Notes under the pieces: model-generated
Seen by the model: the letters and a program-made list of their open reading frames with translations, nothing else
What the model was told of the DNA's origin: nothing
Database searches by the model: none
Part shown: positions 32,834 to 41,841 of the stretch, one piece after another
Layout: every line of letters starts with the position of its first letter
Position numbering within the stretch: the first letter of the stretch is position 1
Translations under genes and position numbers: made by a program
Assembly (NCBI RefSeq): GCF_000515215.1
Contig: NZ_KI911557.1
Location: 620,001-684,000 of the forward strand
Length of the DNA: 64,000 nucleotides
Source: Methylomonas sp. 11b
GTDB taxonomy: Bacteria; Pseudomonadota; Gammaproteobacteria; Methylococcales; Methylomonadaceae
Reading direction: 5' to 3'

Positions 32834-33811
32834 TTACTTGTCCTCGGCGGCTATCTGACCGCTATCACCCGCGGCCGGCTTGCGCCAATACGGGTAAAAA
32901 TTAAACCATTGCAGTGGTGCAATGCGGCAATACGTTTCCAACCGTTCGGCATATTGTCTGGCCAGAGATTGCAGCATGTCTTGTCGTTTGGGTTCGGCTC
33001 GCGGGATACGAATACTGTCCGAGAACGGTTCAAGATGAATTTTGAAGCGTCCGTCTACCGGGAAGCAGAACAGGGTAAAAACCGGACAACGCAACAAGGA
33101 AGCCAACAGATACGGACCTTGCGGAAATTCGGCGTCCTCTCCCAGAAAGCTGGCCGGCACGGTGCGACTGCCTTGCACAGGTACTCTGTCTCCCACCATT
33201 ACCAGAAATTCGCCGCGCTCGATCTTTTCCTGCAAGCTGATCGCAATCGCCGGACTTAGCTCCGTCACTTGTATCAGCTGTATCGTGGCGCTGCCGCGAC
33301 TGCCGAGCAGGCGGTTGAACTTCTCGGCATGTTTGGTATGCACTAAGATGTTGAGATGGATGTGGCCGCGCATCGTGGCGATGGCCTGACAGATTTCCAG
33401 ATTGCCGATGTGTCCGGACAGCAGCATGGCGCCACGTTTTTGCTCGATCAAATCCAGCAGCAGCTGGCGATTAGGAAAATCCACTTGTTCCGGCGTGATA
33501 TTGCCGGTCCACACCACAATTTTGTCCAGCAAGGTTTCGCCGAAGCTTAAGAAATGCAGGTAACTTTGCCAGAGCCCGCCGCCTAAACCCAACTCCGGGT
33601 AAAATCTGGACAGATGCCGCAGATATTCCCTCGAAGACTCGCGGGCAAGACGCCCGGCCAGAAAGTAGTAACTCACCACCGGTCGCAAAAATAAACGAAA
33701 TACCCAGCGGCCGAACAGCCGATATACCCATACCAAAGCCTGTATGCCCCACAACAGGCTGTTTTCCTCTACAGCGGCCCAATGCCGGGTAGCGGCAGTT
33801 GCGCGTGTCAT
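32834..33811 (-). CDS. LpxL/HtrB-family acyltransferase of the aryl polyene cluster
   Basis: 325 residues. One hydrophobic segment follows the basic start. The catalytic motif H-x4-E appears as L-S-G-H-I-G-N-L-E-I near residues 135-144, as in lipid A acyltransferases. VGDRVPVQGSRTVPASFLG is the second motif. In standard clusters a glycosyltransferase and this acyltransferase are fused (ApeJ). Here they are two genes that overlap by 4 bp. It should attach the polyene chain or a fatty acid to the lipid anchor. Confidence 0.82.
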   Translation of the reverse strand: MTRATAATRHWAAVEENSLLWGIQALVWVYRLFGRWVFRLFLRPVVSYYFLAGRLARESSREYLRHLSRFYPELGLGGGLWQSYLHFLSFGETLLDKIVVWTGNITPEQVDFPNRQLLLDLIEQKRGAMLLSGHIGNLEICQAIATMRGHIHLNILVHTKHAEKFNRLLGSRGSATIQLIQVTELSPAIAISLQEKIERGEFLVMVGDRVPVQGSRTVPASFLGEDAEFPQGPYLLASLLRCPVFTLFCFPVDGRFKIHLEPFSDSIRIPRAEPKRQDMLQSLARQYAERLETYCRIAPLQWFNFYPYWRKPAAGDSGQIAAEDK

Positions 33812-34551
33812 TGCAAATGCCTCAGCAGCAGTTTTGGCCAGCGTAACAACATACCGAAAAATAAACGGGCATGGGTTTGACTGAGCAGCAGATTATCCTC
33901 CCAAGCCCGAAAATGCGATAAGCCATCCAGCGGATAGCGAACCTGGGTGGGAATGGAGACGATAGACACCCCTTGCCAATAAAGCCGCACCAAAATTTCC
34001 GTATCAAAGCCCATGCGATCTTCCGTGGCAATGCTTTGGATTAAGTTCGCGGCGGATGCCAGCGGGTAAACCCGGTAGCCGCACATCGAGTCGGGGATGG
34101 CGAAAGATAAGGTGTTGATATGTACCCAAATATGGGTCAGGTAGCGAGCGTAGTAGCGCAGTTTAGGAATCGATGCGTCGAACAGGGCTCGGCCGATAAC
34201 CACTGCTTCCGGCGCTAGTCTGGCGGCGCTTAGAAATTTATCCAGATCGTTTAAATCGTGCTGGCCGTCGGCATCGACTTGCAGCGCGTGCGAATAGGCT
34301 TGGGCTTGAGCCGCCAGAATGCCGACCTTGACCGCCGCGCCCTTACCTTGGTTTACCTCTAGCCTGATACTTTGCACCCAGTCATATTGCTCAGCTAAGC
34401 CGCGAATCACCTGGGCGCAGGACGCATCGCTACCGTCATCCACCAACAGACAAGGCAGTTCATGCGCCGCCAAACGCTCAATAATGCCGGGGAGCGGCTT
34501 TTCATGGTTATAAACCGGAATCAGGATGCAGGGCTTAAATAAGGTTGTCAT
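33808..34551 (-). CDS. Family 2 glycosyltransferase of the aryl polyene cluster
   Basis: 247 residues with the GT2 start CILIPVYNHEKPLPG, then L-L-V-D-D-G-S-D and a DxD-like A-L-Q-V-D-A-D-G-Q-H-D near residues 90-100, which bind the sugar nucleotide and metal. A hydrophobic stretch lies near the C-terminus. In ApeJ proteins this domain precedes the acyltransferase domain, in the same order as the two genes here. It overlaps the dehydratase stop by 17 bp. Confidence 0.85.
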   Translation of the reverse strand: MTTLFKPCILIPVYNHEKPLPGIIERLAAHELPCLLVDDGSDASCAQVIRGLAEQYDWVQSIRLEVNQGKGAAVKVGILAAQAQAYSHALQVDADGQHDLNDLDKFLSAARLAPEAVVIGRALFDASIPKLRYYARYLTHIWVHINTLSFAIPDSMCGYRVYPLASAANLIQSIATEDRMGFDTEILVRLYWQGVSIVSIPTQVRYPLDGLSHFRAWEDNLLLSQTHARLFFGMLLRWPKLLLRHLQ

Positions 34552-34912
34552 GAAAGTAGATTCTACCCGAGCTATATTCGCAGGTTGCCGAACGGTAACA
34601 AAAAGTGAGTTTGCCGGCTTGTTGCAGATAGTGCAATGCTAATTCCAGCTCTTGTCCAGGTAACAACAGCTCTTTGAATTTTACCGATTCCATATGACTG
34701 AAGTCGCGAGCTAAACCGTAGTATTGCCGGGCATAATGCACCGCCCATTGAATCTGCACGACTCCGGGCACCACCGAAATTTCGTCGAAATGACCGTTGA
34801 AATAAGTTAAATCTTTGGGGATGCGCAACGCCAGCACCATACCATCGAGCTGAATGTGTTCGCTTAGCGTTTCCGGAAACAAAACATCTGGTTCGCTTCC
34901 CTGATTTTCCAT
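34535..34912 (-). CDS. 3-hydroxyacyl-ACP dehydratase-like protein (ApeI-like)
   Basis: 125 residues from ATG 34912. A longer frame to 35080 would overlap the membrane protein gene and is unlikely. The hotdog pattern includes DLTYFNGHFDEISVVPGVVQ, where the His in N-G-H-F is the catalytic residue of FabA/FabZ, then VKFKELLLPGQELEL. It would dehydrate the 3-hydroxyacyl intermediate to extend the conjugated chain. It follows the COG4648 gene by 2 bp. Confidence 0.8.
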   Translation of the reverse strand: MENQGSEPDVLFPETLSEHIQLDGMVLALRIPKDLTYFNGHFDEISVVPGVVQIQWAVHYARQYYGLARDFSHMESVKFKELLLPGQELELALHYLQQAGKLTFCYRSATCEYSSGRIYFHDNLI

Positions 34913-34914
34913 AC

Positions 34915-35562
34915 TCAAAAGCTGGCCTTCACTTTGCGGCGCACCGCCATTTCCGCTGCCATCAATAAACCCATCAGTACATAAGAGATGCAACCATTGT
35001 AAAGACTCCACAACCAGCGGTCGCCATAGCAAATCGTCAGCAAAGAAATTGCCGCATTGCCGAGAAAAAAACAGCTCCAAACCAGCGTTACTCTGCGGGT
35101 ATACAGCACGCCATGAGCCGGCAGATCCGGAAATTCCAGCCTGGCCAGCCGTTCCACCACCGTCGGCGGATGAATCAAACTAAAGGAAAATACCGTAAAA
35201 AACAGTAGACTGACGAACACCGGATAAGCTAGCAGCCAGTAAGCATCGTTAACCAGTGCACCAAGCAACAGAAACAGCGCGCACGCCAATATCAGCCGAG
35301 ACTCGGCTAGGCCGGCCGAATTGCGATGTTTTTGCAGCCAGTAACGCAGCAGAAATAGGCCGGCTAACCCCAGGGCCATAGCCCGCGGCTGAAAATAATC
35401 GGCGGAATACCAAATCAGAAAGGGATAGCTGACAGTCGCTGCCCCGATAATCACATTAAGGATAATTTGCCGAGGCTCTGCTGGGGATTTTGGGCAAACG
35501 CTGGTATCGGGATTTGCCTGAATCTTCGTCGGGACCAGGTTGCTGAGAAAGTCTTTAAACAT
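34915..35562 (-). CDS. COG4648-type inner-membrane protein (copy 2)
   Basis: 215 residues with a polar N-terminal tail of about 30 and then five to six membrane helices. The motif HPPTVVERLARLEFPDLP and the following YTRRVTLVWSCFFLGNAAIS pair with the same region of the first copy (3019-3630). Both copies follow a carrier-protein gene, 5 bp in this case. The duplicate suggests the two blocks were once independent clusters. Confidence 0.8.
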   Translation of the reverse strand: MFKDFLSNLVPTKIQANPDTSVCPKSPAEPRQIILNVIIGAATVSYPFLIWYSADYFQPRAMALGLAGLFLLRYWLQKHRNSAGLAESRLILACALFLLLGALVNDAYWLLAYPVFVSLLFFTVFSFSLIHPPTVVERLARLEFPDLPAHGVLYTRRVTLVWSCFFLGNAAISLLTICYGDRWLWSLYNGCISYVLMGLLMAAEMAVRRKVKASF

Positions 35563-35567
35563 TCAGC

Positions 35568-35816
35568 CTATTCAGCGCTGATCCGATAAACGGTATCGAC
35601 CACGTCCTGAATGGTGCGGGCATTTTTGAAGTCTTCTGGATTGATGCGTTTACCGGTGATCTCGCGCAGTCTGACCATCAAATCCACCGCATCGATGCTG
35701 TCGATGTCCAAATCCTGCCGCAAATTAGCCTCCAAGGTAATGTCATCGGGCGTTAACTCGAACATTTCCGACATCAATTCTCTTAAGGTGGCGAATACGT
35801 CTTCTTGGGTCTTCAT
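35568..35816 (-). CDS. Acyl carrier protein of aryl-polyene-type block 2
   Basis: 82 residues with D-L-D-I-D-S-I-D-A-V-D and Ser40 as the phosphopantetheine site. It begins the downstream half of the minus-strand operon. The 207 bp above it up to the chain-length-factor-like gene carry a 9-bp inverted repeat (CGATACTCG at 35837-35845 with CGAGTATCG at 35882-35890), which may mark an internal control region. Confidence 0.9.
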   Translation of the reverse strand: MKTQEDVFATLRELMSEMFELTPDDITLEANLRQDLDIDSIDAVDLMVRLREITGKRINPEDFKNARTIQDVVDTVYRISAE

Positions 35817-36023
35817 ACGGGTGTTGTTTCCTATTGCGATACTCGACTCGGCCTGACAATCGCTCTAAAGCCTCGATTTAGCGAGTATCGGTTGATATTG
35901 TATTGTCCTCTGGCATCACTCCAAGCACCAAAGTATCTGCGCCAACCGCGCGATAAATTACTACGCCAAGCGTGGATTATACCCTGGGTTACGGCAGATC
36001 GCTTACGCTGCTGGCAATCGAAA

Positions 36024-36779
36024 TCACGAAACACCATCCAAACGCCAATGCCAGATAGCCCTATCCTGCCGACAATAGCCGCTTTGCTGGCCAGATATGA
36101 TTGATTGAACTAACTTCGGCAAGCCATTTTCCGGCGATGCCGGGCCATTTGCCTGCTCGCGCGTCAACTGCAATTGCGGCCCCACGTCGCCAGACCTCGC
36201 CAGCGTCATCGCCAAAGCCCAGGTCGTTTGACTGCCGGTGAGAAAGGGTAAATAAGCGTCGGGGAGAGGCTGTTCGTAGCAGACAAGCAAAACCTGGGGA
36301 GCATCCAGCAGCATGCCGCCGACTTCCAGAAAAGCCGAAAACAGCCCTTCCGTACCGCCGGCCAAGGCGACATAAGGCAGAAAACTGGAGCCATGAAAAC
36401 TCGCCAAGCCGGCGATGGCATTATGTACACATTGACTAAAGCGGCTAGGCGAGACATGTTCGCCCTCTGCCAACTCTTCCAGCATCTCGAAATAATACTG
36501 ACTTTCGCCATGGTTTGAAAAAAACACCGAGGGCATGTCGCCATTTTCGCCGCGACAGCGCCAGGCCACAGCGCAGGCGGCTCTGGCTAAAGGCGATAAT
36601 CTGCGCCTTTGCATTGCCGGTAAAAACCCCATATCGGCCTTGCCTTGGTTATGCGGCAATATTTCACCTTTGGGCCAGACCTTGGTCTGGGGATGATGCA
36701 CGGATTGCCAGAAACACCAATGCTTTACTGTGAACGCCAAACGGCTTTCGATACCCGATTCGGCAATGCTTTCGGTCAA
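36024..36779 (-). CDS. Ketosynthase-like chain-length-factor protein (ApeC-like), copy 2
   Basis: About 251 residues. I take the start as TTG 36779, directly after the ketosynthase stop; the longest frame begins at 36833 inside that gene, and no good Shine-Dalgarno decides the point. The half-KS body starts at LAFTVKHWCFWQ. The site matching the KS cysteine reads QCVHNAIAGLASF with no cysteine at the nucleophile position. It would form a KS:CLF pair with the KS encoded just upstream. Confidence 0.72.
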   Translation of the reverse strand: MTESIAESGIESRLAFTVKHWCFWQSVHHPQTKVWPKGEILPHNQGKADMGFLPAMQRRRLSPLARAACAVAWRCRGENGDMPSVFFSNHGESQYYFEMLEELAEGEHVSPSRFSQCVHNAIAGLASFHGSSFLPYVALAGGTEGLFSAFLEVGGMLLDAPQVLLVCYEQPLPDAYLPFLTGSQTTWALAMTLARSGDVGPQLQLTREQANGPASPENGLPKLVQSIISGQQSGYCRQDRAIWHWRLDGVS

Positions 36780-36780
36780 C

Positions 36781-38016
36781 TCAGCTATCCCAGCGCTGTA
36801 AAACCAAAGACGTGTTGATACCGCCAAACGCAAAATTATTGCTGACGATGTAGTCGGCGTGGATATGACGCCCGTCGCCGGTCAGATAATCCAGTTCGGC
36901 ACAACGCGGATCGAGATTATCCAGATTCAAATTGGGATGAAACCAGCCTTCCCTCAGCATCTGAATTGCCACCATGGCTTCCAAGGCCCCACAAGCACCC
37001 AAGGTATGACCCGTGAAACTTTTCAAACTGCTAATCGGCGTGTTGCCGCCAAACACCGCCGCAGTAGCTTGGCTTTCGGCAATGTCGCCCTGCTCGGTGG
37101 CGGTACCGTGCGCGCTGATATAAGCAATTTGCTGCGGCTCAAGCTGCGCATCCTGTAATGCCAGACGCATCACCACTTGCATCGTGTCGGCATTGGGTTG
37201 CGTGGCGTGCACACCGTCGGCATTGGTCGCAAACCCGGCAACTTCGGCGTAGATCCGCGCGCCGCGCGCCAATGCGCGTTCCCGTTCCTCCAATACCAAG
37301 GTGCAAGCACCCTCGCCTATCACCAAACCGTCGCGATCGCGGTCGAACGGTCTGGGGGTTAATTCAGGTTCTGAGTTCCGGGTACTGGTGGCATACAGCG
37401 CATCGAACAACGCGGCTTCGGTGGGACAAAGCTCCTCCGCCCCACCGGCGAGCATTACATCCTGCAAACCGTATTTGATCGCCTCGTAGGCGTAACCTAT
37501 GCCCTGGCTACCTGAGGTACAAGCACTGACGGATGGAATAATCCGGCCGCGCACCTGAAAAAACAAGGCCACGTTAGCGCAGGTAGTGTGGCCCATCATT
37601 TTCAGATAGGTGGTGGCATTTAGATTACCGATGTCATGATTAATCAGCATTCTGCCAAAGTCGGCGATAGCCGGCGTCGATCCCACCGATGAACCGTAAG
37701 CAACGCCGGTACGACCGCTACTAATGACCGGATCACCTAGCAATCCGGCGTCGATCATGGCAAGTTCGCTCGCGCGGGTAGCCAATAGCGAGACCCTGCC
37801 CATGCTGCGGGTGTTTTTCCGGGTGTAATGCGCGGGTAACGTAAAATTTTCCACCGGCCCTGCCAAGCGGGTAAGCAAACCGTTATAAATCTCCCATTCC
37901 GGGATATAGCGGATGCCGGATTGCTTTGCCGAAAGTCTGCCGCGTATTTCTTGCCAATCGTTACCGATGGGAGAAAAGCCGGCCATACCGGTAACGACCA
38001 CGCGCCGCGTCAACAC
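36781..38016 (-). CDS. FabF-like beta-ketoacyl-ACP synthase (ApeO-like)
   Basis: 411 residues with all KS residues: Cys in P-S-V-S-A-C-T-S-G-S-Q near residue 168, S-A-H-G-T-A-T-E-Q-G-D near 308, and S-F-T-G-H-T-L-G-A-C-G near 345. GVAYGSSVGSTPA and PFDRDRDGLVIGEGA are typical of FabF. It is the main chain elongation enzyme and should pair with the half-KS encoded directly downstream. It overlaps the ketoreductase gene by 7 bp. Confidence 0.9.
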   Translation of the reverse strand: MLTRRVVVTGMAGFSPIGNDWQEIRGRLSAKQSGIRYIPEWEIYNGLLTRLAGPVENFTLPAHYTRKNTRSMGRVSLLATRASELAMIDAGLLGDPVISSGRTGVAYGSSVGSTPAIADFGRMLINHDIGNLNATTYLKMMGHTTCANVALFFQVRGRIIPSVSACTSGSQGIGYAYEAIKYGLQDVMLAGGAEELCPTEAALFDALYATSTRNSEPELTPRPFDRDRDGLVIGEGACTLVLEERERALARGARIYAEVAGFATNADGVHATQPNADTMQVVMRLALQDAQLEPQQIAYISAHGTATEQGDIAESQATAAVFGGNTPISSLKSFTGHTLGACGALEAMVAIQMLREGWFHPNLNLDNLDPRCAELDYLTGDGRHIHADYIVSNNFAFGGINTSLVLQRWDS

Positions 38017-38738
38017 AAACCTCCATTCACGGAAATCACTTGGCGGGTAATGTAGCCGGCATCTTCGGACATCAAAAATGCCACCAACGCGGCGACTTCT
38101 TCCGGCGTACCTAAGCGTTTGGCGGGCACGGCGGCAAGCGCCTCTTCAAGCGGCAAACCTTCCAGCATCTCGGTCTCGATTAAACCCGGAGCCACGCAAT
38201 TAACGGTGATTTTGCGTTTCGCCAATTCCACTGCGAGCGCTTTAGTTGCACCGATGATGCCGGCCTTGGCCGCGCTGTAATTGACTTGACCACGGTTACC
38301 GACCAAACCGGACACTGAAGACAGGGTAACGATACGGCCCGGCTTGCGCCGTTGTATCATCGGCATTACCAGCGGAAACAGAACGTTGTAAAAGCCATCC
38401 AGATTACTGCGCAGCACTTGGTCCCAGTCTTCACCGCTCAGTGCCGGAAAAGCGTTGTCTCGCGATAGCCCGGCGTTACAGACCACACCATAATACGCGC
38501 CGTTGGCCAGGATGTCGGTTTCCAAACTGTCCTTGGCGGCGCTACGGTCGGCTAAATCAAAACTCAGCACTCGGGCCTGGCGACCCATCTCGACAATCTG
38601 TTCTTGTACTTGCTCTGCCTCATCCAGCCGGCTACGGCAATGGACGACAATATCGTAGCCCTCGCGAGCAAGACGCAAGGCAATAGCTTTGCCGATGCCT
38701 CGGCTGGATCCCGTCACCAGGATGGTTGGTTGGCTCAT
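38010..38738 (-). CDS. 3-ketoacyl-ACP reductase, FabG/SDR family (ApeQ-like)
   Basis: 242 residues from ATG 38738; the frame to 38900 overlaps the dehydratase gene and is not needed. The SDR pattern is complete: T-G-S-S-R-G-I-G-K near residue 9, C-N-A-G, Ser in VTLSSVSG, and Y-S-A-A-K-A-G. The N-terminal hydrophobic strand binds NADPH. It reduces the 3-keto intermediate in each polyene cycle. It overlaps the dehydratase gene by 4 bp. Confidence 0.92.
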   Translation of the reverse strand: MSQPTILVTGSSRGIGKAIALRLAREGYDIVVHCRSRLDEAEQVQEQIVEMGRQARVLSFDLADRSAAKDSLETDILANGAYYGVVCNAGLSRDNAFPALSGEDWDQVLRSNLDGFYNVLFPLVMPMIQRRKPGRIVTLSSVSGLVGNRGQVNYSAAKAGIIGATKALAVELAKRKITVNCVAPGLIETEMLEGLPLEEALAAVPAKRLGTPEEVAALVAFLMSEDAGYITRQVISVNGGLC

Positions 38739-39226
38739 ATTCCTTTTCCGGCGAGAAATTTTTGCGAATCCTGTGGCAGCAACACATTTAACTTCGAGCT
38801 GGCATTGATATTTGGCCCCGCTATCGTGCAGCCGAACACCGACATATCGTTGGCGGCTTCGATAATCTTTTCCGCCCTCACGGTCAGCTTCGTGCCGCAA
38901 GGAAAACTACCGACCGAGCACTCGAAGTAACGGGTACCCAATAAAAACCCCAAACCAATCGCTTCGCCCCGGCACTTGCGATGATAACCGGAGTACGCCG
39001 CAATGGCCTGCGCCATGTATTCCAATCCCACCCAGGCCGGCACGTTATTTTCAGCACTGGAAAACAGGCCGTCGTCGCGGACATTGAGTTCGGCGACAAT
39101 ATGGCTGTCACCGACTTCGAGCACCCTATCCAGAAGCACCATACGCCCGGACTGAGGTACTAGCGTTTCGATGGCATAAGGGAAAGCCGCTGGACTGTCA
39201 GGGATGTCCAATGAGCAAGGACACAT
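38735..39226 (-). CDS. 3-hydroxyacyl-ACP dehydratase-like hotdog protein (ApeP-like)
   Basis: 163 residues that begin within the ketosynthase gene upstream (29-bp overlap). The pattern VPQSGRMVLLDRVLEVGD and P-A-W-V-G-L-E-Y-M-A-Q-A-I-A fits the ApeP dehydratase family, in which the Glu-Tyr-Met region lies in the central helix. With the ApeI-like protein it could form a heteromeric dehydratase, as in known aryl polyene systems. The first 12 residues have two Cys and look non-conserved. Confidence 0.82.
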   Translation of the reverse strand: MCPCSLDIPDSPAAFPYAIETLVPQSGRMVLLDRVLEVGDSHIVAELNVRDDGLFSSAENNVPAWVGLEYMAQAIAAYSGYHRKCRGEAIGLGFLLGTRYFECSVGSFPCGTKLTVRAEKIIEAANDMSVFGCTIAGPNINASSKLNVLLPQDSQKFLAGKGI

Positions 39227-40367
39227 TGTTTCCGCCGAATGAAAAAGAGTTGCTGAGGCAGTATTGTAGCGGCTTTAGCGACTGGTTTTCCAGCCCGACC
39301 AAGTGCAGCCTTACCATATCGGGATCAGGCTCGCCATCCCACAGATGTGGGGGCAAACGACTTTCTTGATGTAAATCAGACAGTAGCAACCAGCACAAAC
39401 CCGCTTCGAGCGCACCGGCCGCTCCCAAACAATGGCCGATGGAGGGCTTGCTGGAACTGCAAAACGTATCGCTACCGAACAACTGCCCGACTGCCCGATT
39501 TTCCATCGCATCGTTTTGCCAAGTTGCGGTGCCGTGCAGATTGATGTAATCGATTTGCTCAGGCTTTAGCTGCGCGTCGTCCAGCGCAGCCTGCATCGCC
39601 AGTAACGCGCAACTACCGTCGGGGCGTGGCGCGGAAATATGATAAGCATCGGCACTGGCACCAACGCCCAGCAAGGCGATGTCGCCCGGCTCGCGAGTCA
39701 TCAAAAATAGTGCCGCACCTTCGCCTATCATCGTGCCGTCGCGATTTTTACTAAACGGATTGCAAGTGGTTTTGCTGAGGGCACCCAATGCAAAAAAGCC
39801 TTCCAGCGTGGTGCGGCATAAACTGTCGGCACCACCCACCAACACCGCATCGCAGACACCCAAGCGTATCAAGCGGCGCGCTGAGGCCAAGGCATTGGCA
39901 CTGGATGAGCATGTCGTGGAAACGGTGTAGGCCGGACCGCGAATATCCAGGTAAGCCGCCAAAAACTCCGCCGCACCGCCCAATTCCTGCTGCTTGTAGT
40001 GATAGTGGCTTGGCATGCCCCCGGTTTCCCGCAACACTTGCACGGCGGTTTCACCCTCGGCAATCCCGGAGGTACTGGTGCCGACCACTATGCCGATCCG
40101 TTCCGCGCCGTAACGGGCTATGGCTTTGCCGACCGAAGCCTCAATCTGGTGGAGCGCCGACAGCAACAAACGGTTGTTGCGGCAATCGTATTGTTTGAGC
40201 TTAGAGGGAATGACAGGTAGCTGGGTTATTACGCCGAAGGCGGGAATGGTTGAGTTCAGCCAGGCCGACGGTACCGGCTGAACGGAGCGACCGGCAAGCC
40301 ACCCGGCTAAAATATCTGCCTTGCTGCCGCCCAGGGCGCAGACCATGCCTAAATCACGTAAATACAA
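39198..40367 (-). CDS. Beta-ketoacyl-ACP synthase (ApeR-like), copy 2
   Basis: 389 residues with Cys in V-S-T-T-C-S-S-S-A-N, His in N-L-H-G-T-A-T-W and P-S-I-G-H-C-L-G-A-A-G, all KS active-site residues. It shares KLKQYDCRNNRLLLSALHQI and GTSTSGIAEGE with the block 1 KS (6590-7792), so those two are paralogues and both differ from the FabF-like KS. In aryl polyene synthesis this enzyme may begin the chain. It follows the flavoenzyme gene by 13 bp. Confidence 0.88.
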   Translation of the reverse strand: MYLRDLGMVCALGGSKADILAGWLAGRSVQPVPSAWLNSTIPAFGVITQLPVIPSKLKQYDCRNNRLLLSALHQIEASVGKAIARYGAERIGIVVGTSTSGIAEGETAVQVLRETGGMPSHYHYKQQELGGAAEFLAAYLDIRGPAYTVSTTCSSSANALASARRLIRLGVCDAVLVGGADSLCRTTLEGFFALGALSKTTCNPFSKNRDGTMIGEGAALFLMTREPGDIALLGVGASADAYHISAPRPDGSCALLAMQAALDDAQLKPEQIDYINLHGTATWQNDAMENRAVGQLFGSDTFCSSSKPSIGHCLGAAGALEAGLCWLLLSDLHQESRLPPHLWDGEPDPDMVRLHLVGLENQSLKPLQYCLSNSFSFGGNNVSLLIGHP

Positions 40368-40380
40368 AAACTACACCCGT

Positions 40381-41607
40381 TCAGGCAGTTTGATAAGTTG
40401 CCAGGATGGCCTCGATTTTTTTGGCGGAGCGCTGCGTCATCGGGTTTGCTTCGTCCCACGCATAGCCGGCCAGGATGGAACAAATCATGGCCTTGACGCT
40501 GGCCAACTGATCTTCTTCAAAAATGATTTGTTGGAAACGGCCATCGTACCAAGCCTCCACATAAGCCCGAAACACTTCTATGCCCTTGCGCAAAGCCTGT
40601 TCGTATTCGACAGACCAGTTTACCGGCTCACCGCGTAATTGCCGGTTAACCAAGGGCACGGCCAGCGCGGCTGATTTCATCGCAATTGTCACACCGGATG
40701 AAAACACCGGATCCAAGAACTCGCCGGCATTGCCGAGTAAGGCAAAACCCTGGCCATAGAGTTGCTTGACGTTGGCCGAGTAGCCGCCGATGGTATTAGC
40801 GGGCGTATCGAAACGGGCGTTGGTCAATAACTCAGCGAGCCGCGGCTCCTCCATCGCCATTTCTTTCAGCACGTCCAACGGCTCGCCGCTGCGCTGGTCC
40901 AGAAAACCGGCTGGCGTCACGACACCCAGCGAGCTTCTGCCGTTACTAAACGGAATCAGCCAGTACCAGACTTCATGAAATTCCGGATGAATAGCAATTA
41001 GAATTTTATTGCGGTCGTAATCAGATACAGTAATCCGATCTTCGATATGCGTGAACAGCGCGCGCCGCGGCGACAACGAAGAAGGCGTTTCCAGATCCAA
41101 CAATCTTGGCAAGACCCTGCCAAAACCGCTGGCATCCAATACCATTTTTGCGCGCCATTCCTTGTGTACGCCGCTGGCATCCACGCTGGTCAGGCTGGCA
41201 TGCCCGGGATTACTAAAATCGGCTGCCAGAATTGTTTGTTGGTAATGAATGGGCACGCCGGCCGCTTCGGCGCTATCGGCCAACACCTTATCGAAATGGG
41301 CGCGCGGTACTTGAAAGGTGGTGCCCCAGCCTGGGCTGAATTTCTGGGTGAAATCGAATTCGGTCAGTTTGCCGGCTCTGGAAAATGCCGCGCCGTTTTT
41401 GAATTGAAAACCTTCCGCCGTCACCGCCGGCAGCATGTCAGCGGCTTCCATGAAAGCCATGCACTGCGGTAGCAGGCTTTCGCCAATCGAAAAGCGCGGA
41501 AACTGTTCCTTTTCCAGAATCACCACTTGGTGACCGAGTTGTTTCAGCATCTTGGCAGCCACGCTGCCGGAGGGGCCGGCCCCGATAATCAATACATCTG
41601 CATCCAT
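40381..41607 (-). CDS. FAD-dependent oxidoreductase of the flavin-halogenase family, copy 2
   Basis: 408 residues. The FAD motif G-A-G-P-S-G-S-V-A-A is at residues 8-17, F-S-I-G-E-S-L-L-P near 43-51, E-V-W-Y-W-L-I-P-F near 210-218 (WxWxIP-like), and LLGNAGEFLDPVFSSGVTIA near the end. It is the first gene of the minus-strand operon. A halogenation or hydroxylation step on the aryl head is the likely role. Copy 1 is at 9063-10268. Confidence 0.82.
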   Translation of the reverse strand: MDADVLIIGAGPSGSVAAKMLKQLGHQVVILEKEQFPRFSIGESLLPQCMAFMEAADMLPAVTAEGFQFKNGAAFSRAGKLTEFDFTQKFSPGWGTTFQVPRAHFDKVLADSAEAAGVPIHYQQTILAADFSNPGHASLTSVDASGVHKEWRAKMVLDASGFGRVLPRLLDLETPSSLSPRRALFTHIEDRITVSDYDRNKILIAIHPEFHEVWYWLIPFSNGRSSLGVVTPAGFLDQRSGEPLDVLKEMAMEEPRLAELLTNARFDTPANTIGGYSANVKQLYGQGFALLGNAGEFLDPVFSSGVTIAMKSAALAVPLVNRQLRGEPVNWSVEYEQALRKGIEVFRAYVEAWYDGRFQQIIFEEDQLASVKAMICSILAGYAWDEANPMTQRSAKKIEAILATYQTA

Positions 41608-41760
41608 TTACTTACCAACCCTCTTATCCGGTTAAAATACGTCCAGTAAAAATTCAGAAACAGCGGCAATGCCGCTAAGTTAACGTTCTTCCCCTGTTGG
41701 AAAAGTACCCATATGGGCATGAAGGGGCTCGAGGGGGATTTATTTATGAAATCTCCCCTG

Positions 41761-41781
41761 CCCCTCTTTTTCAAAGAGGGG
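41761..41781. repeat. Intergenic hairpin CCCCTCTTT/AAAGAGGGG
   Basis: A 9-bp stem around TTC in the divergent gap 41608-41841. The sequence resembles a widespread gamma- and betaproteobacterial intergenic palindrome. The preceding GGGGCTCGAGGGGGATTTATTTATGAAATCTCCCC can form a second, longer fold, so the gap may hold a transcript-ending or RNA-stabilising element. Confidence 0.5.
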
Positions 41782-41841
41782 AATTAACAACGCCAAAGCA
41801 TAACTTAACGGCATTGCACCGAATAGAATAAAGCCCATTCC